A DNA stretch of 64,000 nt from Solanum dulcamara. Lineage: Eukaryota > Streptophyta > Magnoliopsida > Solanales > Solanaceae. The notes under the pieces were generated by a model, which ran no database searches, was not told where the DNA came from, and worked only from the letters and a program-made list of their open reading frames with translations. The position numbers and the translations under genes are program-made. Numbering within the stretch: position 1 is the stretch's first letter; each line of letters begins with the position of its first letter. The stretch is taken from contig NC_077242.1 in NCBI RefSeq assembly GCF_947179165.1, positions 47,385,097-47,449,096 on the forward strand, given 5' to 3'. Positions 11,197-23,146 of this stretch are shown piece by piece.

Positions 11197-11518
11197 TATG
11201 ATGAACATGTGAATCGAGCCGTACATTCCTCGACATTATTTTAAATTATGGATCGGTCTGAATGTTCCTTGATATATTTTACTATGTGATAATGACACTG
11301 AGTTTGATTCAGTTGTGCCTATATAGCATATTATAAATGATGTTATGTTAAGGAAGCCTTGTCGGCCCTTGCATGGCATGGTGCAAATGAAAGAGGCTAT
11401 ATGTAGACGAATTTTCTATCACCCTCTGGATTCTTGTGTATAGTTCTTATAGTTGAGATTTCTGTATACGGGGGTCTAGGTCAGACCCAGTAATGGCCTA
11501 TGGAGTTGGGTCGTGACA

Positions 11519-11523
11519 CGAAT
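11519..11523. repeat. Target-site duplication, right copy (element 1)
   Basis: CGAAT, identical to 1841-1845. Confidence 0.9.
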
Positions 11524-12450
11524 TGCCCAAGATTTGAAGGAGCAAATGAAGTTTGAAGTTGGAGAGAAAATTTGGAATTAGGGTCTTAAGAACTACCCTT
11601 TTATGTCGCTTTAGCAAGCCCCAAGTGGTCTTTTAAGCGACACCCACCAAGAGGCGAGGATTGCTCTAGCGACACCATGTCACTTAAATAACCAGTCACT
11701 TTAGCAATAGGTTTGTCTCTGAAGCGACACCCGCCCAAGAGGGGTGGTCACTTTAGCGACTTCACCAAACACAGCTAATGCAAAATGGACTTTGGAATGT
11801 CCAATCCTCCAATAGGGTGCTCGAGATTTGTTCAGAACCCTATGTGCGCAAACGAGTTATTCTACCCTATAAAATTCAACATTCTGGACTCAATGGTGCA
11901 TTCACAATTCCCATACAAGGTCATTTTAACTAAAAGTATGTACCCTAGTGCTATTTTGAGACTATTTCAATAATGGGTCTCAAGATTAGACCAGAAGCCT
12001 CGGAAAGCGAACAAAAGGTCATTCTAGACCAAATTCAACATTCTGGAGCTAACTGCACTGTCAGAAATCTCATTTGAGTATGTTTTCCAAGAATTTTGAC
12101 AAAAGTCAACTATAGGCCAAATTTTAAAGGCAAGATTACCAAATGGCCCCAAACTCGCAACGATTGCCTTGGTACTCATGCTCACCATGCTTCTAGCTTA
12201 ATTTGGCCATTTTAGAGCTGACGGAACCATCAAAATTCTAATCTAAGGTTGTTTTCCTGAAGTTATGATTGAATTCATTTTTTCAAGTTATAAAAGCTCT
12301 AAAACAGAGAAATAGCCCTAAAATCAAAATGAACGACCAGGAGACCGAACAGTCAGTGCCAGTAAGTCATAAATGACTTAGGGTCACTATGAGAATGCTT
12401 TAAATGATAGAATGAATGACTTAATTCAAAAATGACCTGGAGGGTCATCA
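11524..12450 (-). repeat. LTR-like sequence, proximal part of 'element 0'
   Basis: It continues 1-1845 after removal of element 1. On the minus strand it starts at 12450 with TGATGACCCTCC, and the adjoining bases at 12451 onward are clearly element 2's LTR, so 12450/12451 is an insertion boundary. The interval 11605-11764 contains repeated GTCGCTTTAGC / AGCGACACC phrases. No open frame is convincing. The family is not named. Confidence 0.6.
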
Positions 12451-13982
12451 TAATGCGAGATATATCATGGAATCCAATTTAACTCCTACTTCGAGAAAAG
12501 AAAGGCTACTTACCAAGGTAGACTCTGCGATAACACCTAGGACATCATAAGCTATATGTGGATCCACTAGTTAGGTCATAAAGGAAACTTATGGGGCAAT
12601 GTAGTTTGGGACTTTAGGTTGATACTAGGATTTCCTTGGGTAGCTATTTTTGGTTACCGGACCGAACCCCACTTAAAATTCCTCTTAGTGCTTAGTCAAT
12701 ATCCCAACATAATTCATTAAAAAAACACCAATAGAATCATCATGAAAATAGTTATATGAGTATCTCATTAACATAATTGATTCATGAGAATCCATAAATT
12801 TGGTGAGAATTATCCTTATCACCTCTTTAGTCATGATTGTGTGAGAATTATCCTTATCACACCATAATAGATTACTTGAACATCATTGAAATATTACTGG
12901 TAATCTTTATCAATCATTTATAAGTCTCAAACATCATTTATAAATGCCTTCATTAAATACCATTGAAATTGATCATAGTTCATGGAAATCACCATTGAAA
13001 ATAACATCATGCATGGGCACTTATAAAACATATTAAAACCATGCAATTAAGATTGATTCATGCATAATATAATCATTGAAACCAAGTAAAAACATAATTA
13101 AAATAGCTCAATGCAATCTCATCAATCTAGGGTTGGAAAGTAATTTGAATTGAAGAAATTTTGAGGAAAACCTTGGGACTCCATGGATAAAAGGAAACCA
13201 TGGATGAAATCCCACATAACTTAGCTATGAAGGCCCTAGAAATGGAGTTTTAGTGATGAAACCCTTGGAACCCTAGTTTGGAGAAGATGAAGTTCTTGGG
13301 AGCGCATCTTTTCTTCCTTGCCTTAGAGAATTTGAGAGAATGGATAAGATTAAGGGGAAATTTGAAGGGTTGGTGTAGTTATAGGCTACAAAGTTTGCCC
13401 AAAAAAATTCCAGGTTCATTAAAATAAGAATGGGAAAGCACAAAAATACCCTTCATTAAATCTTGCCAGAGGACCCTACGTTTGGCTTATACAAATCATC
13501 ACCAACTCTACTAGCCGTAGACCCAATTATTTAAACCCAAGTGCATGAAAAAATAGTTACTGAAAGTCACCTGTGGCTTCTACGACTCATCCTTATGAGT
13601 TTTTGACTCTCTTACGAATCGTACAAATGACTCATCAACTTCATCCTTCACTTTGTCAAAAAATTAGAACTCAGGACTCAATTGTACGAGTCTATCTATG
13701 ATTCATCAAACTCATTACAAATTGTCTTGTTAAGTCATAAAAAAAGTACTGAGGCTTATTATTATTTAGAAATTAGACATTGACCCTATGACTCATTTCT
13801 ATGATTCGTTTGTAGGCTCAACCCACACTTAGTCAAATTTTCCTTCATTAGTATCCATCCTACGAATCCATCCTATGATTTGTAGAATCCTTTACGAGTC
13901 GTAGGTTAACTTGTTTGAAATGTCACGGTAAAAAAATCCTCCAATTTCCTTTGTTTTGACTTTTGAACTTCCTGGTCTAATA
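12451..13982 (-). repeat. 3' LTR of element 2 (partial)
   Basis: It matches 25966-27020 at both of its ends: GGCTACTTACCAAGGTAGAC near 12510 against GGCTACTTGCTAAGGTAGAC near 26650, and CACACTTAGTCAAATTTTCC near 13827 against 26860. About 1.1 kb in the middle (about 12560-13690) is missing from the 5' LTR. The outer end, about 640 bp by comparison with the 5' LTR, is removed by element 0. Confidence 0.8.
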
Positions 13983-14221
13983 ATGTCTACCAATTGGGAT
14001 TATTCGGCCTAGAATGAAATTCGACTAATATAGAAATGACATGAAATGAGGACTAGCCACCCAACATGAATATAATGACATCTCAAAAATGTATAAACTA
14101 TGAGACTTTCAAACTTAGCATAAAACATGAATTTAAAATCGACTTCACGAACATGTATACATATGAGTGATATAGAAAAAGCTGGAATGTAGTATTTTTT
14201 TAGGTGTAGATCATGAGGAAA

Positions 14222-15590
14222 CTAAATACCTTGTTCAGGGATGGAAGGAAAAAGATTAGGATAATGTGTCATCATGTCGGCCTCGGCCTCCCATGTAGCA
14301 CCTTCAACTTCTTAGATACTCCATATCACTTTAATGGATGCCACTTCCTTATTCCTCAACTTTCTCACTTGCAAGTCTAAGATCTCAACGGAGACTTCCT
14401 CATAGGTCAAGCTCTCCTTAACACCCACACTGTCCAAGGAGATAATGGACTTAGGATCTCCGATGCATTTCTTCAACAATGAGACATGAAACACTGGATG
14501 CGTCGATGCTAACTCTAGAGGAAATTCTAACTCATAGGCCACTTTACCAACACGCCACACTATCTCATAGGGAAAAAAATAGGGATTAAGCTCCCTTTTC
14601 TTACCAAATCACATCATACCCTTCAAAGGAGTAATTTTTAAGTAAACCCAATTATTAACTTCAAACTCAAGTTCTCTCCTTCTCATATCGGTATAAGACT
14701 TTTTCCAACTTTCAGAGGTCTTTAATCTCTCTCTAATAAGCCTAACCCTTTCCATGTCCTCAAACACCAACTTGGGTCCTAATGAAGAAAACTCTCCAAC
14801 TTTAAACTACTCAATCATATACCTACACCTCGTACCATACAAGGCTTCAAAAAGAGTCATTTGGATACTGGAGTGGTAGCTATTGTTGTAGGCAAAATCA
14901 ATCAATAGTAGATGCTCATCCCAATTTTCTTTGAAATCAATGACACATGCCCTAAACATATCCTCCAAAGTTTGAATCATTCTTTCAGCTTGATCATTAG
15001 TTTGAGGGTGAAAAGAGGTACTTAACTTGACTTTTGTACCAAGATCCATTTGGAACGACTTCTAAAAATGTGAAATAAATTGAGTACTTTGATCGATATA
15101 ATAGACAAGGGAACACCATAAAGTTTTACCATTTCACGAATATACAACTTAGCATAATATTCAGCACTATAAGAAGTCTTCACGAGTAAAAAATGTGCCA
15201 ACTTAGTTATTCGATCCACAATAACCCAAATAGAATTATGTTGCCTTCTAGTATGAGGCAAACCCATTATAAAGTCCATATTCATATCTTCCCACTTCCA
15301 AGTAGGAATTTGAATATCTTGAGCTAAATCCCTTGGCTTTGGATGTTCGACCTTCACTTGTTGATAATTAGTACACCTTGCCACATAATCCATTATGTCC
15401 TTCTTCATGCCATTCCACTAATACACTTCTCTCAAATCACGATACATCTTGGTGGATCCTAAATGAATAGAATACCGAGAACTATGAGACTCATACAATA
15501 TTAATTTCCTTAGACCATCAACATTAGGCACACACAAATAATCTTGATAACAAATCACACCATCTCTCTCTTGGGAGAAAGCCTAATTGG
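14222..15590 (-). pseudogene. Element 2 integrase and chromodomain-like tail
   Basis: Minus-strand reading. The zinc-binding end KKDIMDYVARCTNYQQVKV lies near 15350-15400; the second Cys of the CxxC pair is Tyr. The core has NMDFIMGLP with the first Asp present, then YGVPLSIIS followed by a frameshift at the second Asp. [18 protein letters not shown] near 14950-15010 retains the Glu. The C-terminal part has WRVGKVAYELEFPLELAS, KKCIGDP and LTYEEVSVEILD, then KEVASIKVIW. The reading ends near 14222 after a TWEAEADM block. It is broken into at least four frames. Confidence 0.9.
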
Positions 15591-16079
15591 ATTATTTGGC
15601 AACCAACTTCTTCAATTCACCCAACATCGGATCATTATCTTGGTTAGCCTTAAAGTCTGCCACAAGAGATGATTCCGAATTATTTTGAACAATCACACCA
15701 CCCTTACTAGAGTTATCCAAATAAACACCTATATGTGCCAACCTATGAACATCACGAACCAACTCCTTTTCTTTATCTTCAACATGGGCAACACTATTTA
15801 TAAATAACTTACTAAGTGCATTGGCAAGCACATTAGTTTTACACTCATATCTTAGTCCTTCAACAATCTAAGCCATCTCTTTTGTCGAAGGTTTAAGTCC
15901 TTTTTCTTAAAAACATATTGCAAGTTATTATGATCGGTGAACACATCCACTTGTACACCATAAAGGTAGTGTCTCCAAATCTTCAAAGCAAACACCACCG
16001 CTGCTAGTTCTAAGTCATGAGTCAGATAGTTTCTTTTATGCACTTTAAGTTGCCTAAAAGCATAGGCTATCACCTTACA
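15591..16079 (-). pseudogene. Element 2 RNase H, 3' portion, and linker
   Basis: Minus-strand reading [20 protein letters not shown], followed by [19 protein letters not shown] and the [19 protein letters not shown] motif, is the second half of a Ty3/gypsy RNase H. The linker continues with ALSKLFINSVAHVEDKEKEL and a VHRLAHIGV stretch. The first half of the domain is displaced to 19485-19584 and 23142-23210 by the two solo LTRs. Confidence 0.9.
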
Positions 16080-16084
16080 ATATT
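16080..16084. repeat. Target-site duplication, left copy (solo LTR A)
   Basis: ATATT here against ATGTT at 19485-19489 on the other side of the solo LTR; four of five bases match. One substitution after insertion explains the difference. Confidence 0.65.
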
Positions 16085-19000
16085 TTTCACGACCCAACCC
16101 CATAGGCCGCGATTGGGGTACGACCTGGACCCTCTTGTCCGTATCTATCAGCTACACTTAAGTTGAACCATGTGTGATGTGATACTATACACAAACTCCA
16201 ATGGATCAAACACTTTTCTCATAAACTTGTAGCCTCATTCACCTATATTATAATAGGAAAGGGCTCGCGAGATGACGAGGCTACCAAAACATGAAAATAT
16301 TTGCAATATGTCATATGAACACAACTGAAACAAACTTACAAATAACCTACATACACATGTCTACAGACCTCTAAGAGTAATAACTGTATCATATGGCAGG
16401 ACAGGGCCCCCACCGTACCCCTGAATAAATAAATATGTACATCAAATGACCAGTATCTAAAAATTAGGCTCCAGAACAGTGAAGCACTTCCAACATAGCT
16501 GAGAGGAAATCCTAAGCTGTTGGATCTCCAAAATGAATATCTGTACCTGCGAGCATGAAACGCAACCTCCCGAAAAAAAGGGGTCAGTATGATATATGTA
16601 CTGAGTATGTAAAGCATAACACATCATAAATAAAACCATAACTGAAATAGGGATGCAGGGGACATGTATAATAATTAACAAATTACTGTACCTGCACCTT
16701 AGGAGACATCATCATATACATCATCACATACTGTGCCTGGCCCTCTAGTGAACTTGGTATCGTAATCATTTTCTCATATTCACATGTCATTATATCGTCA
16801 TGTATTTTACTTCATCACATCATCTTACACGGCATCATATCAACATATATGGTATAATCTTATTGTATATGTCATCGTATTACACCCAGTTCATTATGAG
16901 GCTTGAGGTTACAAATGTATCACTCTAATCTCATATACATGCTTACATAAAATATCCGGACCTTTAGTGAGGGAATCGGTGAATAGAGTGGTGTACGTCT
17001 ATAGCGTACCATCATGATATACATACCGTACGTGGCCCGGGACACAGTGAAAGAAGTAGTAAAGCTGCGCTCGACATAATATCCAGCCTATCGTGGGATG
17101 TGAAGAAAGAAGGGTTACAACATGCACGAGTAGAGTAGTGAGAAACTATATGCAACTAAGTCACCCTCTGAGACTCAATAAAACAATCAAGTGAACCATC
17201 ACCTGAAGACCAGGAAAGTAATTATCCGAAGTACCCTTTAGATTTCATTAGGGATTACATCAATTGGGAGCCTCAGGAATCACAGACATGCATCAAGATA
17301 ATACCACATAGCTCATGCAAAAAAAGACCCAACTTATGCAATCAGAAGCAATTATCTATGCAGAGCCTTTAGGAAGAGGGTCTGGCATCTCCACTTACCA
17401 TTCACTATATAGAAGGCTCGAGAATAGTAGTTTGACTACTTTCAGACTCTTAGTGTTCAGAAGTGACTACAAGTCACGAGTTATACTCAGAGATCATAAC
17501 TGGAATTAAATCTAAACCTATATCATATATCATTTCACTTAAAATTAATCCAATCCAAAGAAAAGAAGAGATAGGCTTTACATGTACTACTTTTCATCAC
17601 ATAAAAGACTTAAAGGCAACAACTCAGCTATTGCAGGAGTTCTAACATCAAGAAGTGGACAAGACTTATGAATTATACTTGGAGTTTTATGAGTGGAATT
17701 ATCCCCACATTTCATATAAAAATTATTCATAACTTATACCTTAGACATACCAAAATAAAAAAAGGATATGTCTACATACCTGCTATGGGTTAGTCGCATC
17801 CAGACTCGCTTCGGTACTCCTTTAACCTATTTAACACCAAAGTAATACTAAGGTTAGTGACTTTATACTTTACCATTCCTAAATCCACAACTAAGAACCC
17901 ATAGGAATCAATTCCTTACTCGCCTTCCTCGACTAGTCTCGACTAGTCTTTTAGGTAGTTACGGAGTTAATGAAAATCAGGCAGCACCTCCCCTATAACG
18001 TGACCTATCCAAATTTCTAATTAGATCTCTAATTACTACATCCAACCAAAAACAACAACCTTAAGCTCATATACTAATAAAACATGGCAACATTACACAA
18101 CATAAGCTCCACACAACTTGCTTAACATTACGACACCAAAATAGGGTTTTTAGTCGCTATTTCATAAAACCTTTAACCGTACGAAGCGGGAGATAATGTG
18201 GATGAAAAAAGAAGCTACAACAACTATTTTAGAATTGATTTAGGCCCTGAAACACACCACCACACACCTTCAGCAGCCCCCACATGCACAATGCCTTATT
18301 TCGACTATAATTTAACTATAGCGATTCCAATTTAGTTCATTTCGAACGTCGAGCATTTCTATGACATTATTACACTTACAGAAGCATAAAAGGTGTTTAA
18401 TACACCCTATAAAAACACCATAAACTTCAAATTAAAATTAAAGACCTTACCTTTCCCGAAATTGGCCAAAACTCGCCAAAACCCGCCTCGGAAAACCTCT
18501 TGATGTGCTGAAATAGAGTGGACTGTTTGTTGTCCGTTTGCTGCTGCTCCAAACCTTAAATTTAAATTTTTAACACCCTCATAGCATTTTCAAACCCTTA
18601 ACAAAAAGTAGGAGAAGATAATCAAGCCATAGCTTATCAAACGGCTTCCCAAATTTGCTGAAAATTAACTTCGGAACCTCCTTGACACGGCTGAAATATT
18701 GTGGCTGCTTGTTACTCGTTTTTGCTGCCCCAAATAGGTAAGTTACGTTATTAAACACCTCCCCTTGATAGAATAATACCTTATATATTTAATTTACGGA
18801 GAGAAATCGGAATGTACCTCATTTTTCTCCCTAAGCCGTCACCGTTTTCCTTTATCTTTTAGGGTTTGTTTTCCTTTGCTTTTGCTGCAGATTTTTGGAT
18901 AGGAACTGAAGTATAAGTCCTTATATATGTATACATAAGTGGTCTTAGGAGGTGACAAGTGTCATCCCCATAGGTTGACACGTGTCCAGCTCCTATTGGG

Positions 19001-19484
19001 CCATAGATCCATGCCATCAAGGAGGGGCTGCCATGTGTCCTTGGTGGGGCCCACCCCCAAGTAGGTGGGTCACCTACTTGACCCTAAGTAGGTGGGTCAC
19101 CTGCTTGGTTGAGGTGCTTCCATGTGTCTCTTCTCCATTGGCTGCCATGTGTCGTCTGCTCCTCTTCCTCGTGGGTTCATAATCTCATCCTATTTTAAGA
19201 GCCCATGTAATCCTTTCTACGCAAGCTTGGTGTGTACTCAACTAGTTTAAGTATGTAAGACTTCTAAATTAGTAGCTTACGTAGGTAAGTTGAGTCCTGT
19301 GACTCATTACTTGGCCTCTAACTCCTTTCGACTTCTCTTGACCCTATTTCCAACCTTTCCTACTATAGAGTATCCCGTTCTCCCTTTCTTAGATTTGTTT
19401 GATAATGTCATAGCCTATGCACCTCACATGATAACTTCTAAAAACTTAAGGGACATTCTGAGCTCAAAAGTGTAGGGTGTAACA
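16085..19484 (-). mobile_element. Solo LTR A (family A, minus strand)
   Basis: About 3400 bp. On the minus strand it starts TGTTACACCC (at 19484) and ends GGGTCGTGAAA (at 16085; canonical ACA has mutated). It matches solo LTR B and the element 1 LTRs, for example in the GGGGCCCTGTCC region near 16400 and TCTGTAGACATGTGTATG near 16350-16370. There is no internal region: element 2 sequence resumes on each side, so this is a solo LTR formed by LTR-LTR recombination. It contains two copies of a hairpin unit at 19059-19108. Confidence 0.92.
19059..19108. repeat. Tandem hairpin units in solo LTR A (two copies)
   Basis: CAAGTAGGTG GGT CACCTACTTG (19059-19081) is a perfect 10-bp inverted repeat with a 3-base loop. 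A second unit at 19086-19108 has one or two arm mismatches. Confidence 0.85.
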
Positions 19485-19584
19485 ATGTTGCATCACAAAC
19501 AACTAAGTCCAATCCTTGTGGCATTACAATAAACAACAAAACCACCGGACCCTTTTGATAAAGTAAATATTGGAGCGGTAGTAA
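19485..19584 (-). pseudogene. 100-bp element 2 RNase H fragment trapped between two solo LTRs
   Basis: Minus-strand translation reads TAPIFTLSKG, then GFVVYCNATRIGLSCL, matching the [10 protein letters not shown]...VYCDAS...GLGCVLMQ part of Ty3/gypsy RNase H. It fits precisely between the segment ending at 23142 (KDRLT) and the segment starting at 16079 (CKVIAYA). The DAS aspartate is Asn here. The piece therefore belongs to element 2 and marks the spacing between two independent insertions. Confidence 0.93.
19580..19584. repeat. Target-site duplication, left copy (solo LTR B)
   Basis: AGTAA, identical to 23142-23146. Confidence 0.9.
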
Positions 19585-22500
19585 TGTTACACCCCACATC
19601 TTTGAACTCAGAAGGTCCCTTAAGTTACTTAGAAGCTAGTATGTGAGCCACTTAAGTTACGAACCTATTAAACAACTCTAAGTAAAGAGGATTGTGATAC
19701 CTCATGAGAAGGAAGGTTGGAAATAGAGTTATACGAATCCGAAAAGAGTTGGAGGCTAAGAAATGAGTCGTAGGACTCGAGTTACCTACATAAGCTACTA
19801 ACTTGGAAGTCTTACATACTTAAGCTATTGGAGTACGTACCAAGCTTGCAAAGTATGGATTACATAGGCTCTTAAAAATGAGATGAGATTACGAACTCAC
19901 GAGGAAGAGGAGAAGATGATATGTGGAAGCCAATAAAGAGGTGCCACGTGATAGCACCTCAAGAAAGTAGGTGAACCACCTGCTTGGGGGTCAAGTAGGT
20001 GACCCACCTATGAGGGTGGGCCCCACAAAGACACATGGCAGCCTAGGAGACAAGGCAAGGATCCGTGGCCCAATAGGAGACAGGCACGTGTCACCCTTAG
20101 GGGATGACACGTGTCACTTCTTAAGGAAATATATATATGTGGGTTGATGACTATCAAGTCATTTTTCAGCCCAAACAAGTCCAAAAAAAAGGAGACAAAA
20201 ACGTGAGAGGGAGAACACCTATGGCAGCCATGGTTCAAGAAGAACTGAGGTAAGTTCTTCAGTTTTCTTCCGTGAATTAATTATCTATGGTGTTCCTCAA
20301 TTACGTGGAGGTGTATATATGTATATTACGATGCCTACGGAACCATATTTTCAGTTCTTCACTTGGAAAACTAAGAGAAACTTAAAGAGAAAACGCTAGA
20401 ACATAGACCCATTTTTGGAGGGGACAGTTGTTAGTAATATTGGTATAACTTCTTGTGTATAGCTTAGTTTCGGGTGATTCAATATGTTTTGGAAATTTAT
20501 TTCATAGGTCTATAACTTTTATTTATACTTTCAAATCCATTTTTTCTTTTAGCTTTGCGAAAAAGGGTGATGAAGTGTAGAGGAGGTACTGCCCAGATTT
20601 GGTTTTGGAAATTCTACACGGATAGCTGTGAGTATTTTGGTCATATATTTTCATAAACAATTTCTGTAGGGGTAATTCAAAATTTTTTGCGACCTTGATA
20701 CGCATGTATATAACTTTCATTGAGGCCACAAATCTTATTTCCTTCAATTACCCCTTCGAAACTAAGCGACAATACAAGAGAATAGGCTGTCCAGAATTCA
20801 CGTTTTGATAGGTTTCGCGAGTTTTGGCCAATTTTGGGAAAGGTAAGGTTTTTACTTTCTATTTTATGTTTATGGTGTTGTTATATGGTGTATTAAACCC
20901 CTTTTATTCTGCTGAAAGTTTAAAAATGTTGTAGAAATGCTCGACGTTCGAAATAAACTAAATTGGAATTACTATAGTTAAATTGTCGTCGAAGGATATA
21001 GTGTTGTTCGTGTGAGGTGCTGCTGCAGGGGTGTGATGTGTTGTTTCGGGGCCTAAATATTTTCTAATGTGGGTTAGGGTGCTGCTGGTTGAATCCACAC
21101 GACCCCTCGTTGCGTATAATGAAAGGCATTACAAAATAAAGGCTAGACACCCTATTATGCTACCGTATTTTTGAATAAGTCGTTTGAAGTTTATGTTGTA
21201 TATTGTTGGTGTGAATTGCTGCAGGTTGTTGTTGTTGGTTGGATTTATGTCTTAGGGACCTAATTGGAAATTTGGATAGGCTCATTATAGGAGAGGTGCT
21301 GCCCAATATTCGTCGATGCCTTAGCGAATAACAGAACTAGTCGGGGAAACGACTAAGGAAATAGATTCCATTAATACTAAGATGTAACCTAGGGTGCTGG
21401 AAAGTAAAAGGGGTTGATATTCATACTAATTTCATGTTGAATAGGTTCAAAGGACAATGAGGCAAGCAGGATAAGGAATAATTCAGATAAGGTATGTAAA
21501 GCTTTCTCGTGGCATGTTTTGGTATAAGCACGTACATTTATCTTTTTTTCCTTTTGGCAAGTCTTAGCCTTAAGTAAATTGTACGTGGAATGTGGGAATA
21601 ATTCCATTCCCAGAACCCCAGGTACGCCCCATAATCCCTAACTACAGTTAAGTGTTGACACCCCTACAAGGATTGAGTATTGCCTGTTAAGGCCTCTATG
21701 TGCTAAAGAGTAGTGTATGGGAAACTATCTTTCCCTTCTCTTGATATGTATTTGGTACGAAAGTGAAATTTGCATTCCATAATGGATTACCGAGCCCCAT
21801 AATGGGCTGGATATGAAATATGTGTATGAAGGTCATCTGAAAGAAAGTACAGACTACATAGAGCTTATTGTCTTTCTTCTCTTGGGCATGTCTCTGTTTA
21901 GCTGTAAGTTAAATGTAATCTAAACTCTGGGGTAACTACATTCTTAAATATTTCTTATTTACTTTTGAACATCAAACTTTGATAGTGGTTGAACTATTTC
22001 CCTGGAAACTTGTATATATTAAAGAGGAACCAAATGTACAGACTCCAAGTCTTAAAGACTATACGAGATTAAGTGTTTTTGATCCCATAAATGATTTGTC
22101 CCTACGTTAATACATGTCTAGGGTCCCCGAGATTACTTTTGAGACAGCCCATAATGGTATTTAGAGGACACTCGAGATGACTACACCGTTACTCGGCTCC
22201 TCAAACAAAAGCTTAACTTTCTTATTTTGTCGAGTCTCTGATAATGATTTAAATTGCATATAGTTACTTACGACTCTACTAGTGTATACTGTAACACTTC
22301 TTTCACCGAGTCCCAGGCCGGGTACATTGTCATGCATAATTCATTGCATTATTCACCGAGCCCCTCACTAGAGGGCCGGGTACATATGTATATATATGAT
22401 GATGTGTTGTAATAAGGTGGTGATGGCGCCGGGCCTATGATGGTCCTACAGATGTGATTCCCCGGACCCCTGAAAGGGCCGGCTATATTGTATAAATTGA

Positions 22501-23141
22501 GCATGCATGCTTTTGTGATTCACAGAGTAGAGGTACATGACTTCGATTTAATAATTTGTTCCCCTGCTTCTCTATTTTGAATATACCTCCAGTGTATTAT
22601 GTTACATTTTACATACTCAATACATATGTCGTACTGACCCCCTTTCTCGGGGGGCTGCATTCATGCCTGCAGGTACATATACAGATTTTGGGAGTCCATC
22701 AGCTTAGGATTCCATGCAGCTCAGCTGGAAGAGGCTCCATTGTATCGGGGCCTAGTTTTTGATACTGTCCACGGATGTATAAAAATTGTTTTATCCATTC
22801 AGGGGTACGGCGGGGGCCCTGTCCTGCCATATGTTGTTATTTATATATTTAGAGGTCTGCAGACGTGTATATGTGGGTTGTGTATGTCAGTTTGATTTAG
22901 TTGGGTCTAAATGATATATGATATATGTTATTATGTTATGGCAGCCTTGTCGGCTTGCGTGCCCTATCATATTATGATACAAACAAAAAGGGCTACAGGT
23001 TTATGAAAATGTTATCGCCTAGTGGGGCTCTGTTACATGATATTATCTTATTTACGATTCAATATGACCGCAGCTAATAGATATGTGTACGGGGAGTCAA
23101 GGTCGGACCCCAGTTGCGGTCTACGGGGTTGGGTCGTGACA
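19585..23141 (+). mobile_element. Solo LTR B (family A, plus strand)
   Basis: 3557 bp, beginning TGTTACACCCC and ending GGGTCGTGACA, flanked by AGTAA on both sides. Its length equals the reconstructed full LTR of family A, so it is probably a near-complete LTR. It is head-to-head with solo LTR A, their 5' ends 100 bp apart. A TATATAT block near 20129 and a purine-rich stretch (AAAAAAAAGGAGAC) near 20185 occupy the same positions as in element 1. It has two degenerate hairpin units near 19965-20014. Confidence 0.94.
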
Positions 23142-23146
23142 AGTAA
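23142..23146. repeat. Target-site duplication, right copy (solo LTR B)
   Basis: AGTAA, identical to 19580-19584. Confidence 0.9.

Larger units (their letters stand above)
1846..11518 (+). mobile_element. Element 1: complete but decayed Ty3/gypsy LTR retrotransposon (family A)
   Basis: The element is 9673 bp, bounded by the direct repeat CGAAT. It consists of a 5' LTR (1846-4730), a tRNA-iMet-type primer-binding site (4735-4745), an internal region of about 3.9 kb, a purine-rich tract (8637-8650) and a 3' LTR (8651-11518). The only recognisable protein remnant is a Ty3/gypsy integrase with a chromodomain-like tail. About 2.8 kb of the internal region has no recognisable gag, protease or RT, so it is either a deletion derivative or very degraded. 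An antisense 5S rRNA-like sequence lies inside it. It is non-autonomous and surely inactive. It sits inside element 0. Confidence 0.92.
8651..11518 (+). repeat. 3' LTR of element 1
   Basis: It begins TGTTACACC and ends GGGTCGTGACA, keeping canonical TG...CA ends. It aligns with 1846-4730 except for two large indels: it holds about 670 bp at 9500-10170 absent from the 5' LTR, and lacks about 730 bp at the point near 11300. It includes the minisatellite at 10685-10770 and a TA microsatellite at 11148-11196. Confidence 0.92.

Noticed and set aside
16085..23141. One LTR retrotransposon with LTRs at 16085 and 23141 and an interior between them
   Set aside because: The two LTRs are in opposite orientation, each has its own 5-bp duplication, and the 100 bp between them are element 2 coding sequence.
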